From: Lethocerus indicus
Taxonomy: Eukaryota; Arthropoda; Insecta; Hemiptera; Belostomatidae
Direction: 5' to 3'
Assembly (NCBI GenBank): GCA_019843655.1
Contig: JACDQD010000007.1
Span: 22,338,365 to 22,402,364, forward strand
DNA length: 64,000 nt
A model generated the notes under the pieces. That model was not told the DNA's origin, made no database searches, and saw only the letters and a list, made by a program, of their open reading frames with translations. A program made the position numbers and the translations under genes. This document shows, piece after piece, positions 23,847 to 36,241 of the stretch (the first letter of the stretch is position 1; each line of letters opens with the position of its first letter).

Positions 23847-24737
23847 AGATCGCTAATTGATTAGTGGCGGTATAATTTTATTAGGATATCTCTGTTTATA
23901 TTTTTTGTATCGTTAAAATTTAATTTCTATTGACAGGGCTACAATGCCTCTTGCATTATCCATTATATTTGTAAATATTTGTATTATTTTTCTGACTACT
24001 CTCTGGTTCATTTAAAAAAAAAATATCGATACAGAGGGAACAGATGGGAGAAAGATAAATCCCCGATATGATATTTTTGTGTTGTAATATTATTTACACA
24101 ACCCGGGTTTTTCTCTGCATCTGCCCCTTTCCTTCCCCTCCTACACCTGTGAATGAAGACGCTTTTGCTTACAGATTTTCCTGAAATGAATCTAATGTCA
24201 GTTTTATATATATATTTTTCTTTTTATATAGATAATCGGAAGTTATATATTTCCCTGATTTAGGAAAATCAATCACAATTTCAGAAAGGAATTAAAACAA
24301 AAATTGCCATTAAATTCACCCTGTGATACTATGTGTACATATAATTTTCTGTTGTCCTCCCTTCTTTAATTATATGTATGTATATATATGTGTGTGTATA
24401 TACATACATACATTGATAAATTCTTTATTATTACACACCATTTATTATTATATATTTAGATATGCTCAAATTTTTTTAACATTATGTTGTGTGCCACCGA
24501 AGGTATAAATATATATATATGAAATAAATATAATTGTTAATGAAGTGTAAAGTGGAATACAACAGTGTGTGTATGTGTGTCAAGTGAGATTTGACGACAA
24601 GAAGAGATAAGTGATATTATTTCCAAGTCTGACATGTTGATATTATTTCTTAGAAACAATAAGAATGGTAAAATAAATAAACAATTTTTTACCATTTGTT
24701 TTTGTTGATTTTCTTTTCAGATAAATTGGAATGCAAG

Positions 24738-24743
<6 letters not shown>

Positions 24744-24799
<56 letters not shown>
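24744..24799. repeat. (TA)n microsatellite
   Basis: About 23 TA units followed by GTATATATAC, downstream of Abl in its presumed 3' region. Confidence 0.95.
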
Positions 24800-24802
<3 letters not shown>

Positions 24803-27341
24803 TATAAATATATTATTGTGTATGCTAGTCTTTGTATTAATTACAAATTACTATTTAAAAAATTGAAACAAAAATCGAGATATTTGGTAGTCGCATCGTC
24901 ATTGAGAGAAGAAATATTTCTTCCTCTTTCCCTCTCTCTATTTCTCTCTTCTTAGATTATGAAGAACAATGTAATCCATTATTTTGTAAAAACAGAAGTG
25001 TAATTGTAGATGTTATTGTATTTTATAAAAAAATCTTGAAAAAGTCATCATATTGAAATATACTCTGTGTATTTTTAATTCTATTAGGAAATTTTTTCAA
25101 AGATATGAGGATAAAGTGAAAGTTTAAGCTTACTTCAATGAAAGTACAGCATTTTAATTGTTTGCATTTTTTGTTATTTTTAATTTCCATAAAGTACTGA
25201 GTAACAATTATGCCTATGTATATATCCTTATTTATCGAAATTTTGAATTCAGTTCATTAATGATTTTTAATTATATTAAAACCCGTACATAATTTCACAC
25301 AGGTCAGTTGTTTAAAGTGGCCTTTTCTGTTCCTAATTTTTATCTTTCCTCCTTTCTTTTTACATATAGCATGTTTGTAAATTTTAAACGCTTTGGGACC
25401 TTCTTGATAAAATTACAATTTTCTTTCATAATATTTTTGTAACGGAAATGCACTCCACTTGTGTACTAATATTATTTTACTGTGCAAATGTAAAATAAAT
25501 TTATATATGTATATCGTGTTTATAAAACGAGAAATAAAAAAAAATATCGGTATTGTGAAGTAAGTGAAAACACTGCCTAAAGGTGATATGGTTTAGTAAA
25601 TAAGAGATTGTACTTATTTAAAAGATGAAAAAAGGAATTTTACGATTTGGTTATATATATTGAGATATATATATTATGAGTACACACATGTGCACACTTA
25701 ATGACACTATGCATTTAATAAAATTCATTGTAGGATTCTGCAAAGTTAAACAGGTATAAAAACCAAAGACTGGTTAATTGATATATTTAAGATGTATTTC
25801 TAGTTAACTCCAAAGCTGCTTTATTCTTTTTCATTATGTTAATTACTTTACATTCCAAGCTGTTGATTTTATTCATCCCTTAACAGACCAAGTTGTGTGT
25901 AGTTTAAATATTTTTGGACATTTAAATCGTCTTTTTATCATCTTTAATGCTGTACTTGTTCTTTAGGTTTGTGTTTTATTTTTTAATACTTTTTGGTGTA
26001 TATAAGTTCTATATTTTGTATAACTCGATTGTTCCTGTATCAACGAAATTGGCCTCAACATCAAATTGTCTATTCTCTTGGTCTATTTGTAAGTGTAAAT
26101 GATATCAGCTCAGTGAAAGTAATGTGCTGCTAAATATTACACACAAACACACATATATATATAAATATAATATATATTTGCGTTTTATATATTGTAACAA
26201 AAAGTGGAATAACTTATATATATATATATAATATATATTACGTGTGAATTTTTTTTTATAATAAAGATTAAATCAAAATCATAAAGTACAAAGAAACTAT
26301 TCTGTTGGACACTTTTAATCATGATCTTAAAACTGTTGATAATGTTAGGGTGGGAAATTGCCTCTTTTTTTTATGTGTTCCTTGTGATAAGTAAAAAAAA
26401 ATCATTTTATTTAGGTGCTTCACGATTTTTAAGTTAATAAAGTAGTTTTTGAGGAAATTATTGTTTTCAATTTAACTGTTTGCAGGACCGGCAAAATAAT
26501 ACAAACTGCAGTAAATGTTCAAGCCACCAAATTGTTATGTAAACACTATGGGATACCAGTGCAAGCTAATTGAAATTTGAATTTGAATCACTTTATCCAT
26601 CTAGTGAGTGTGTACAATGTGCATAACAAGTACATTGGTAGCATCATCCCTTTATTCTTCAAAGACTTATTTGTATTTTATGCAGAAATTAAATGTTTTA
26701 TGCTTCACTTTATTACAATAACTATTAATTGAGTTGAATGAACTCTGGAATGTGTTTCTTAAGACATATTAATAATTTTATCAGATTAATGTTGGCGAGG
26801 CCAATGAAATTGTTTACTTGCAGGTTAAAAAAAAACCTGAAATTTGTGATTGAACCAATGCTTAGGGTTCATAATGAGCCGCTGTAATCAATGGCTATAG
26901 TGTATAATTTACACTCAACAGTCATTTTGTCAAAATATGAGAACCTGTAACTTATATCTGAAACATTGAAATAAATTCACTTTTTCATAAGTTTATTGGG
27001 AGGCACAGAGGAAATAAGTCAATTATAATTTTGTTTACACCACTGAAAAAAATGAGAAGAAATGTTTTATAAGAGATTAAAAAGACAATATCCCTCTGAA
27101 ACAAAATATGGCACTTTCTGGTAGTCGACTACGCACTGTCAACTGTGAGGCATTTAATTTGAACGAAATTATAAATTAATTGGAACAATTTAAACCAATT
27201 TAAAAACGTTTCAATTATTTAATACTTTCCTTCAAGTGGGGCACATTTGGCTTCTTATAATGCCATAAATGTGAGGTCTATCAGTTAAGGAAACAGGCTA
27301 CTACCTGGGCTTCGATGGCCTCAAGCTATGAGTGAAATTAA

Positions 27342-27632
27342 AGGCTATCCTGCCATTAATTCCTCATTAATGTTTTCAGTCCTAGAAACTTCAGGTGGAA
27401 GAATGAGACATACAGGGGCAATAATTTTATCCAGTTGCAAGTTAATAACTTTCAAGGAGAATCAACAAAATTAATAAATGTTAGTTTATCAAACACTGAT
27501 ATTGTGGACCCTCGGGTTACAGGGAAATATGCTGCCTGTATCTCAATGAATATGAGTTCCGGGAATGTTTGGTTTCAATTGCAAGTCACGTACACATATA
27601 TTAGACTCAAATGGCTGTTGAATACATTTTAA
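27342..27632 (+). CDS. Orphan open frame, possible single exon or gene relic
   Basis: An open frame of about 96 codons with a protein-like composition that stands out from the surrounding AT-rich DNA. From a TTTTCAG acceptor-like site ending at 27379 it reads through RNFRWKNETYRGNNF, KLINVSLSNTDIVD and TGKYAACISMNMSS to WFQLQ, where a GTCACG donor-like site follows. It has three potential N-glycosylation sequons (NET, NVS, NMS), suggesting an extracellular domain if real. No ATG stands at its start and no partner exon was found. Family not recognised; it may be a pseudoexon, a relic, or chance. Confidence 0.25.
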
Positions 27633-30600
27633 AATTAAACTTCTCCATGTAGTTTGCACAAACGGGTAATAGCAGAACAAATATAAGTGTAATAATTAAG
27701 AACAGGGAAAGAAACAATAAGAGTTTAATTAAAATTATATTTACATTTTCAAGAATAGTTTTTGTACAATTTCAAGATATCAGGCTAAAGATTGGCATTT
27801 ATCACAAAATGTCATGACTTGGAGCAAAATATGTTTTTTTTATGATTGTTAACTATTAATACATTACCCTCTTTTTCTTCTATTCTTAAATGTAAAATTG
27901 TGCAAAAATTGCTTTCGTTGATATTGTTACTATTTTTAGAGCCTAAAATAAAAAATAAAGGGGCATCTCTGCCAATATTTTTGCCTGTTTTACACTTAAA
28001 CAATGGACGTTTTCATTCCCTACTTTGAAAAATTCTTCATACTCAACTCATGTTATGATTCATTTGTTTGACAAATAGAACAAACCCTTCTTTTAAGAAA
28101 TAGGGAAAAAGGTGAACTATTTTTCCTGCTATGAATCACAATGACAAACACCTACAACACCAACAAAAATATACACAACATATTCAAATACATCTTGCAC
28201 ACATTAAACAATACACTCTTAAATTACAAATGTCACACACAGTTCAACATTTAATTACATATAAAACAAACAAATGTACATGATATTTTTAATGTCTGAC
28301 ATCTATGAAATTCACTATAGGACATTTGTCCTTTACAATAATGACTTATGGCCACACGGTAAAATAATATTTTTAAGTAACAAGAAACAACATCAATTTA
28401 TTTCTTGAGCAATGCTAGTTAACTTTGTTGTACATCATATAAACTGTCAAAAATAGATAACATCTGGCCACTGTGTAATTTCTCACAATCTACCTGTTGA
28501 ACCACTAATTAATGCAAAATCTATACTAATTTGTGAAAAAATAAAGAAAAAATCCAATTTGTATATTAAAAAAGATTTTAAAATGGATGTTTTGTTATTT
28601 TAAATTTTCAATTAATTTTTTTCCTCAACAATTAAATTACATTTTATGTACAGTTACAACATCAAAGAATAGTTGGACAGAGAACATTTATGAAAAATAA
28701 AGAATAACATGTAAACACTTATTTCTTTTAAATTGTTAAAATTTTACAATTCCATTTAGAATTTGCATGCATACAATTATTAAGAAACATCACAACAAAC
28801 ATTTATATAATATGAAATTTACATAGTTCTTATGTTATTTTTCATCAAGTTAATTTTTTAAACTAGAAACAAATTAAAGAAATTGTAATTCTTCTATTCA
28901 AGGAAACATGAAAACACCATTTAACTAAAAATAAAAACAAAAGAAATACATGTAAGTGTAATTTAATAACTTATGAGCTTCAAACTCACAACTATAAATA
29001 TTGTGATAGAAATCAACAGCTTATTCTAAAAAAGTAGTTCAATGAATAACAACAATCATCTAACAAGGTAACAAATTCAGTCCTTTTGAGATATATTTCA
29101 AAATATAACTACCTCAACTGAAATGAGGAATATACTTTATGAAATGAACGTATGGCTTTTGGGCCATATTTAAAATACTGATATAATTATGCAGATTGGT
29201 TTCAATCAATTAACAGTGATAATATGGAAAATACAAGACAATAGATGGGTATGATGAAAGAATGAAAAAGGATGACATATTTTTTAAATATATTTTTAAT
29301 TTTTTTAATAAATGAAATCTATCTCTTTAAAGTGGCTATTCTGTCAATATTTACATCTTTTGTACTTTTTAAATATTTTGAACAGAATGAAGGGAAAATT
29401 ATCAAGAAGAATAGCAATGGTACTTCTATTTAACAACTGATTTATTATTGGCACGTCATAAACAGAAACTTTCACCTTTCATTGCTTTAAGAAGTAAAGT
29501 CTAATTTGTGTCTTCAGAAAGAAAAACACAAATAAAAAGCTTTGCCTCTGTTGTTAACTGAAATTAACAACCACATTTAGGTAATTGATATTAGATACAC
29601 TCTTACCATATGATGTAGTCTCATGGTCATAAGCAACATTTTAGCATTTCATAATTTTTACTGTCCCCTGCGATCACAGAAAAAAATTGTTAAAAATAAA
29701 CAACTGTATATTAATTTTGTAAGCTATTCAAATTGCCTCTTTTTGTATCATTTGTGATTATAATGCTTACATAGCAGAAAGAGTTCAGCAACACAATTTT
29801 TTATCCACGGCTAAGTAGGAAGAAATTAATGCAATGAGAATTAATGCATTATGAACTCTGTATTGCTTCATTTGCAAGTTACTATTCTGCTGAACCACAT
29901 TGAAGTAATACAAAAAAGGAAAACCAATGAGAACCTACAACATAAGGTATTTGTGCAAATATTTCCACCTCAGTTTCTATTACAATAATGATTGGAAATG
30001 GCATAACTTTCAGAAAATAAATAACAAATCTACACTCCTTCCATCTGAAATAATTGGTCCAATAATAATAATGTCTAAATATACAAATTTATTGTACAAA
30101 ATATTTGATATGGTATCAATTATAAATCTTGCAAATATGTCCAATTTTTTTGTGATAATCATTATTAATTTCTTTTTTCTTTCAAAACTATACCAGTATT
30201 CTTTTTTCCTTCCTCGCTAAGACAAAGCCAAAGGAAAATGAAGCATTTCCGACGGATATATGGACGGCCATTGAAAGAATTACAACTGTGAAAATTTGTC
30301 ATGTGGCGCACAATTCATGAACCAAAGCCAACTCCACTCCTGGAGGTAATAACTATTGTCTAAACTCGTGTTTGTTTGCCAAATTTTCATTTTTAAATTA
30401 ATTTTATCACAACCATTTCTTCTTTATTCTTGTCTTAAGTATAATGCATAATAATTCATTACTAAAGTCCTCATTAATCTCTATTGTGTCAAAGAACAGA
30501 TTTTGACTAGAGTAGTACCTCAAATTTTGTGAAATAGAAAATATATATTAGAACAAATATAATTCAAATTAATGTTGTATCATGCATGTATTGTGTTTCA

Positions 30601-31616
30601 TGCAACAATATGAAGAACTTTACATATCAAACAAACAAGCAAGACACTTTCAAACTTTTCATTTAATTAAGTCTTAAATGAACTGATTGGTGATTCTGGC
30701 TAACTGAACCCCTAGTATGGAAAAAAGTTCTCATTGCATTTAATCGAACATACTTTTAATTTAAAATTGAAAGTTAAAATACTAAACATGTTAAGATAAC
30801 AAATAGTTTAAGTACAATATCATTCAAATATGAAATTCTATTAAAACTCAATTGTTATTTTTAGTGCAATTTATCTACTATAAAAACAAAATGGGGAGAA
30901 TCATTTTTTGTAATGTATTGACATACTTCAACTGAGATATTATTAATAATCACTTGTTCAAAGTATTGTCAATGTATGAATAATCTTTTTCATTCTTATT
31001 GTTGCATAACAAAACCAGCCTCACTCATTCTGGTTAAAAATGTCTGATGTTTTTCCAAGCTTGTGCGAATTTTATTCCCTGAGCTATTATACATACTTCA
31101 GGAAATAATTTTATCCCTAGCCGAACGCTACATATAACAATTATAAAAAAATTAAATTTTGTTGATGCTTTGGAATGAGTTCTCTGACAATATTAGTGCA
31201 AGCAATCTGTATTGATATTGACAATTACTTAACTCTTAATCCTTCACTCTGCTAAGATGCCTGGCATTCCCAGCTTCAAAATATGACCTTAAATGAGTGG
31301 AAGTTGCAAATATTTTTCTCATATTTGCGACAAGAGTAATTCTGGCATCCCATTTTGTAATCTCTCCCTCAATAGAGTCTGCTCCCAGTACTCTGAAATT
31401 TAAAAGCGTCGCGTATAATTTTTTTTTCATACCAAGTACTAAAAATACAATTCAGATGAATGTAAAGTACGAACGAAATGAAAAAATAACATCCCAAAGT
31501 GACGCTATATTCGCCCAGCTAATATTACTAAATAACCTAGGACGAAATCTACGGTATTCCAACCCCTCGCGGATCACAAAACAGGTATTATTCTAAACTA
31601 ATAAAATACGACATAC

Positions 31617-32952
31617 TTAAACCAATGTGATGACTGAACGTAGGGGCGGCGGTGTCGGACTGTAATCTTTGATTGAATGCAGAAAATTCCTGATGGACGC
31701 GTAATAGTTGGGGCACGTCCAGGTGTCGTTGTGGCCACCCGCTGAAACTTTCACCAGCTGCTTGTGCTGACTGCCGCAGATCGCGTGCAGCTCGACCATC
31801 ATGCCAGGAGGTACTAGACTGTCGCTCAATCCCGATATGAACAGTGTAGGAACCATCACACTCCCGATTTTAATTTTGGACATGAACTGAATAACATCAA
31901 ACACTATTATTAAAATTTGAAGGAGAGAAGGTTTCAGCAATCAAAACTTGAATTATAATTAACTGCAGGTGGGATCACGTAATTACTGTGGGAAGAACCT
32001 CGATTGACAGCGGTTAGCCCGTGCTATTCCGGGATTCTTCCTGCGTTTGGAAACCACCCGATTGGGCTTAATTAAGGGTTTTTACTCCCTTTTAATTATT
32101 ATTAAAAATTCGTTACTGAATTATCATTTTATTAGGTAATACAAATGATAGGAAACTTCTACACATTTTAATAAGAAGAGGCAGTCTTATGTGATGACCA
32201 TATAAACTATTGCAACTATTTGTTAAATGATAAAACAACAGTTAAGTAATTAACTTGGTAAATGTTCGGGTCAAAAATATAAAAAAAACTTTTGACTTTT
32301 TGTACATCTAGTTTTTAAGTTTTAATATTGATGAAGAGTCAATCAATTTCCTAAAGCTATTGAAATTTCTTGGATGCATTAATGAAGTTTTTGGAGACTC
32401 TGAAGTCTCATATGCCTACTGTACTATTGGGATAGTGAGGTATTGATGAAGTTGATTCATTCTGATTTTAAAATTAAAATCAGTTTCTAACCATTCCTGC
32501 ACAAAAGTCTTACTGGCACGTTTAAATCAGATGAATTAGTATAATTTACGTATTATAAAAACAAAAAGGGTAGTTCCAGTAATTTTTGTATATAACAACT
32601 GACCTTATTTTTGTAACAGAACAATGGAAGAAGCCTGAGTATTGGCCACCTGAAAAGGGCCATGGCTATATCCGGTATGCTTGTGAAAGTATTTTCAAGT
32701 ATTAGACACCATATTCTAGATGCATATTCAGGTCTAGCAGCCAAATCTACCGCAACAGCACCTCCTGTATAAGAAACATTATTTATTAAACTTATATTAA
32801 TTAATTATTTAAAGTATTGTAATGTTTACAATAGATGTCACATAATAAAAATATTTTAAATATTGGTGGTTAATTACCAAAAAGAGAGTTCAGAGTGTAG
32901 TTAAAGACACAATATATGTTTGAATTTTGTTTATTAAATGTTACAGAAAACA

Positions 32953-33010
<58 letters not shown>

Positions 33011-34383
33011 GCATTATGTTCAATCATAAACTTAAAAATATCTCTATAATGCCAATAAATTACCCATTTCATGCTAGTATATTAACACTTTTTAAGCCAT
33101 CAGATATTTTTATTTAATAGCTATATTTTACCTAAACTAGCAATAACTAAAATATTCCCTTCAAGAGATCAAATTATCAGCATCTATGATAACTTATTAT
33201 CAGAAACAACATCTCATTGCATAATTGAGTTCATTACATAAGTTGTTAGCACAATGAAAAATTGTTAACTAGCAACAATGTGATAAGATCAGTTGGGGAT
33301 CTGTTTGTGTTTGGTTTAATGAATCTTTCAGTTTAAATGTAAGAAAGCTTCTGGTTAAATGGAACCAATTCAAAATAACATTCTAATCACTTACCAAGCG
33401 ATCTTCCGAAAACAATAATCTGTTTCTGATTGATGTCATTGCGTGAGGCCAGGAAATCAATTGCTGCCTGAGCATCCATACAGATTCCAGTTTCAGAGGG
33501 CCTCCCTTTTGAAAGTCCATAACCACGATATTCCACCATAAGGAGATTACAATGCAGATTGCAATAGAGGCCAGCAGCGTTGTGCAAACTAGAAGGTGAC
33601 AATTTAAAAACAGTATAATATAATGACTGATAAATATTAATTATTGTTTTGTTCATTGGGAATAAAAACACCTGAAAAAATCAGAATAAATTAAATTAAT
33701 AATAATGGTTGGTAAACTAGAAATTTAATAGGGGAATAAATCAAATAATTTATTATATATATTCAGATACATGAGATCTGGTTACGGTGTTAATTGGGTT
33801 AAAGATAAGCCAGTTTTTAATTAACTTTTAAAATTTTATAAATGTTCATTAATATAATATTTTCATAAATTACCGATGACCCATATTGCCAGCATTGCCA
33901 TGCAGGAAGACCAGGGTAGGAGCTTTACTAGCTTCGGCATCTGGTTGCATTATGAAGTACAAATTGATAAGGGTACCATCTAAACTCTTGATGAATATAT
34001 GTTCGAAAGGTAAATCAACAATATACGGAGTGTGAACATAGGCACGAGACTGATTATCATCTGGGTGAAACAACAAGTAATCTTGAGCGTTGTAAAAAAA
34101 TCCTGTAAAAGAAGGGCCAAAAATAAATAATCCAGATAAAACAATCATAACCTTCCACGAGTAACCTCCACCACTGTGGACACATCCTTGGATATTGGAA
34201 AAAAAAGGACATACCCGTGACAAAAGCTACTAGAAGGAAGATAGCGAAAGTCCCACCGAACGTCCAATAGACAAGAGCGAAGAGGATGAGACAGAGGCAG
34301 AGGAACACCCAACATTTCATTAAGATGATCGTCAGAACTGGGAAAAGTTTCAGAGAGCCTAAATTAACGGAAACGTTCATCAT
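31617..34383 (-). CDS. ABHD13: ABHD13-like alpha/beta hydrolase, membrane anchored
   Basis: Serine hydrolase of the alpha/beta-hydrolase fold, in animals a single-pass membrane protein whose substrate I cannot tell from sequence. Exons on the minus strand: 34383-34215, 34102-33874, 33588-33395, 32764-32604, 31886-31617; every junction is GT-AG and in phase, giving 340 aa, close to human ABHD13 (337). The N-terminus (exon 1) is strongly hydrophobic, a signal anchor. Then come FFYNAQDYLLFHPDD, the oxyanion HGNAGNMGHR motif, EYRGYGLSKG, nucleophile elbow GRSLGG (split by intron 3), ENTFTSIPDIA, LPLFCYKNK, acid in ISGLSDSLVPP and catalytic His in GGHNDTW. It ends VITLV, like the vertebrate C-terminus. 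The start could be either of the two tandem ATGs at 34383 and 34380. Its last exon is CpG-rich, unlike the middle exons. It is head-to-head with EDEM3. Confidence 0.95.
31986..32066 (+). repeat. Dispersed repeat, copy 2 (in ABHD13 intron 4)
   Basis: Matches 2238-2319 in the same orientation with about 14 differences over 82 positions. It lies inside the last intron of ABHD13, antisense to that gene. It is a local CpG-containing patch in otherwise CpG-poor intron, consistent with a younger insertion. Confidence 0.7.
32955..33003. repeat. (TA)n microsatellite in ABHD13 intron 3
   Basis: About 24 uninterrupted TA units. Confidence 0.95.
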
Positions 34384-36241
34384 ACGAAAACGGTTCCAGA
34401 TGCAGTCATCAAATTGTTTTCACATATCACTAATTACTAGAAGTTTACTTGACCCAGCAACAACCACTTCTCATTAAATCAAAGGTACAAACTACAAGCT
34501 CTAGTTTTGAATGTCCAGGTACTATCCAGTGATACCACTGAGCAGTTGCTATCAGTCATTGAACTGGTTAACGTACCTCCAGCATATCAAGTATAATTTT
34601 GTCGAATAAATCTTCCATTTAAAAGAACTTAGCGTATAAATTTAATTAGATTTGTTTGAATATGTTGACTCTTATCTTTAAAATTGTGTCCTTAATGCGA
34701 GGTATGAGAAGGAAGAGTATATTAATAATAAAAATGTTTATTTGTTACCGAATTTTAAAGAAGATATGTAATACATTTGAACCTTATATAATTTGTGTAT
34801 AATGTTATATATTAGCACATGTACATAAGGTAACGTAATATTATGGAATGTGTAAAGTGATTGGGGTGGCAGTCATTACTTGTAATTTGTACAGCTTATC
34901 TGTTATATTTTATCTGTAGATAAAAGTATTCCAATGGATGGTTAGAAAACAGCGTGATATTATTCCCACTTCTTCATTTTATCGTATTTTTGGAAAACAT
35001 TAATTTCATTATTTAATTATGTTGAATCCTTAAGTTTAAAGCAGTGTCCAACTATCAGATCCAATGTAATAAGGGAATTTATTCTCAAAGTAAATGTTAA
35101 ACTCTTAAAATGATCGAAATTGTTTAACTAAATTCCATTGGATGGATGTATGAAAGCTTTGATATAGTACGTGAGGGAAATTTTGTTTCAAGGATTCACT
35201 GCTACAGTGTTTCTCCCAGCTGAGAATCCTTGTTGTGTAGTAATGGCTAGTAAGTTTTTTACGTGTAAAAATGATCTCGTTTACTGCTGCTAGTGATTTC
35301 TTCGTTTTCATTTTTGCAAGGCGTAAGCTGGATATCCAATTTTACCCGTTCTTTATTTTCGCTAGGTCTTTGTGTTTCCTAATTCAAATAGTCTCTCTTC
35401 CGTGTTAACATTTCGTTCTGCCTTCGTATCTTGTGTAAATTTAGGAAAGCGTAAAATATAAAAAATTTCTCGAGCCCTAGTCGGCCTTAGAGACTGTTAC
35501 AGTTATCACATTATCGCCTATTTTACCAGTATTCCGTTTCTTCTTATGCGGACTACAACCCTTTTGACGTGTCATACTTTCGTTGTTTATCGCACTTTAA
35601 GATTGTTTGTGGGTTAGTAGATCGAGTGGGAACATAATACTTTTTGTTGAAGCTTTGTACTTGCACACATTTAAAGTTAGTAATCTTAGATAATTAATTT
35701 AATTGAAACGTTAAGTAACAACTAATTCATTATTAAATATTTTAAAATGATGCGTTCAGTGTAGCATAGCTTGAAATGGGTTAATTTTAATAATGTTTTA
35801 TTGAACAACTATTGTATTTTAATTCATGAAACCCAGTCTTAGCCCAACATAAATCATATTGTATTTGTTTCAGATTTGGCTGTGTCAGGGAAATTATGAA
35901 GATATCAGTAGAACTTATATTTGAATTCCTTGGATAAATAATGTTTCATTTTTCTTATAGATAATAATTAAGTCTTATTTATTTTAAAATTTGAGTTTTT
36001 GTTTACATTTTTTGTTAATATTTTTTTGGGTTGAATAGTTTAATTAATTTATTGAACATTTGACAAATATGAAGAGTGCATGCAACATTCATAGTTACTT
36101 TTTGAATTGTGTGATAGGCCACAAGCTGTCAATATTCACAATTGGAAATCTCTCCTGACAATATGATTTTTAATGTAGTTCCATCAAATTACAATCTCAG
36201 TACCTAGTTATCAGTTTATAAGTTTTTTTTAATATTGTAAA
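34384..36241. promoter_or_regulatory. Divergent promoter interval ABHD13 / EDEM3
   Basis: About 1.86 kb separates the two start codons, which point away from each other. The stretch from about 34.2 to 35.65 kb is locally enriched in CG dinucleotides relative to both gene bodies, as expected of an unmethylated promoter. A GTAAGC donor-like site at 35323 and a TTTGTTTCAG acceptor ending at 35873 could delimit a 5'-UTR intron of EDEM3. These splice sites and the promoter itself are inferred from position and composition only. No core promoter motif was identified with confidence. Confidence 0.4.

Larger units (their letters stand above)
23847..31616. other. Non-coding tail-to-tail interval between Abl and ABHD13
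   Basis: About 7.8 kb, AT-rich and CpG-poor, between the 3' ends of two convergent genes. It holds many AATAAA hexamers, a (TA)n repeat at 24744 and broken TA tracts near 26150-26235. It may contain long 3' UTRs of either gene. Only one open frame (27342-27632) looks protein-like and it is listed separately. Nothing else was recognised. Confidence 0.6.
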
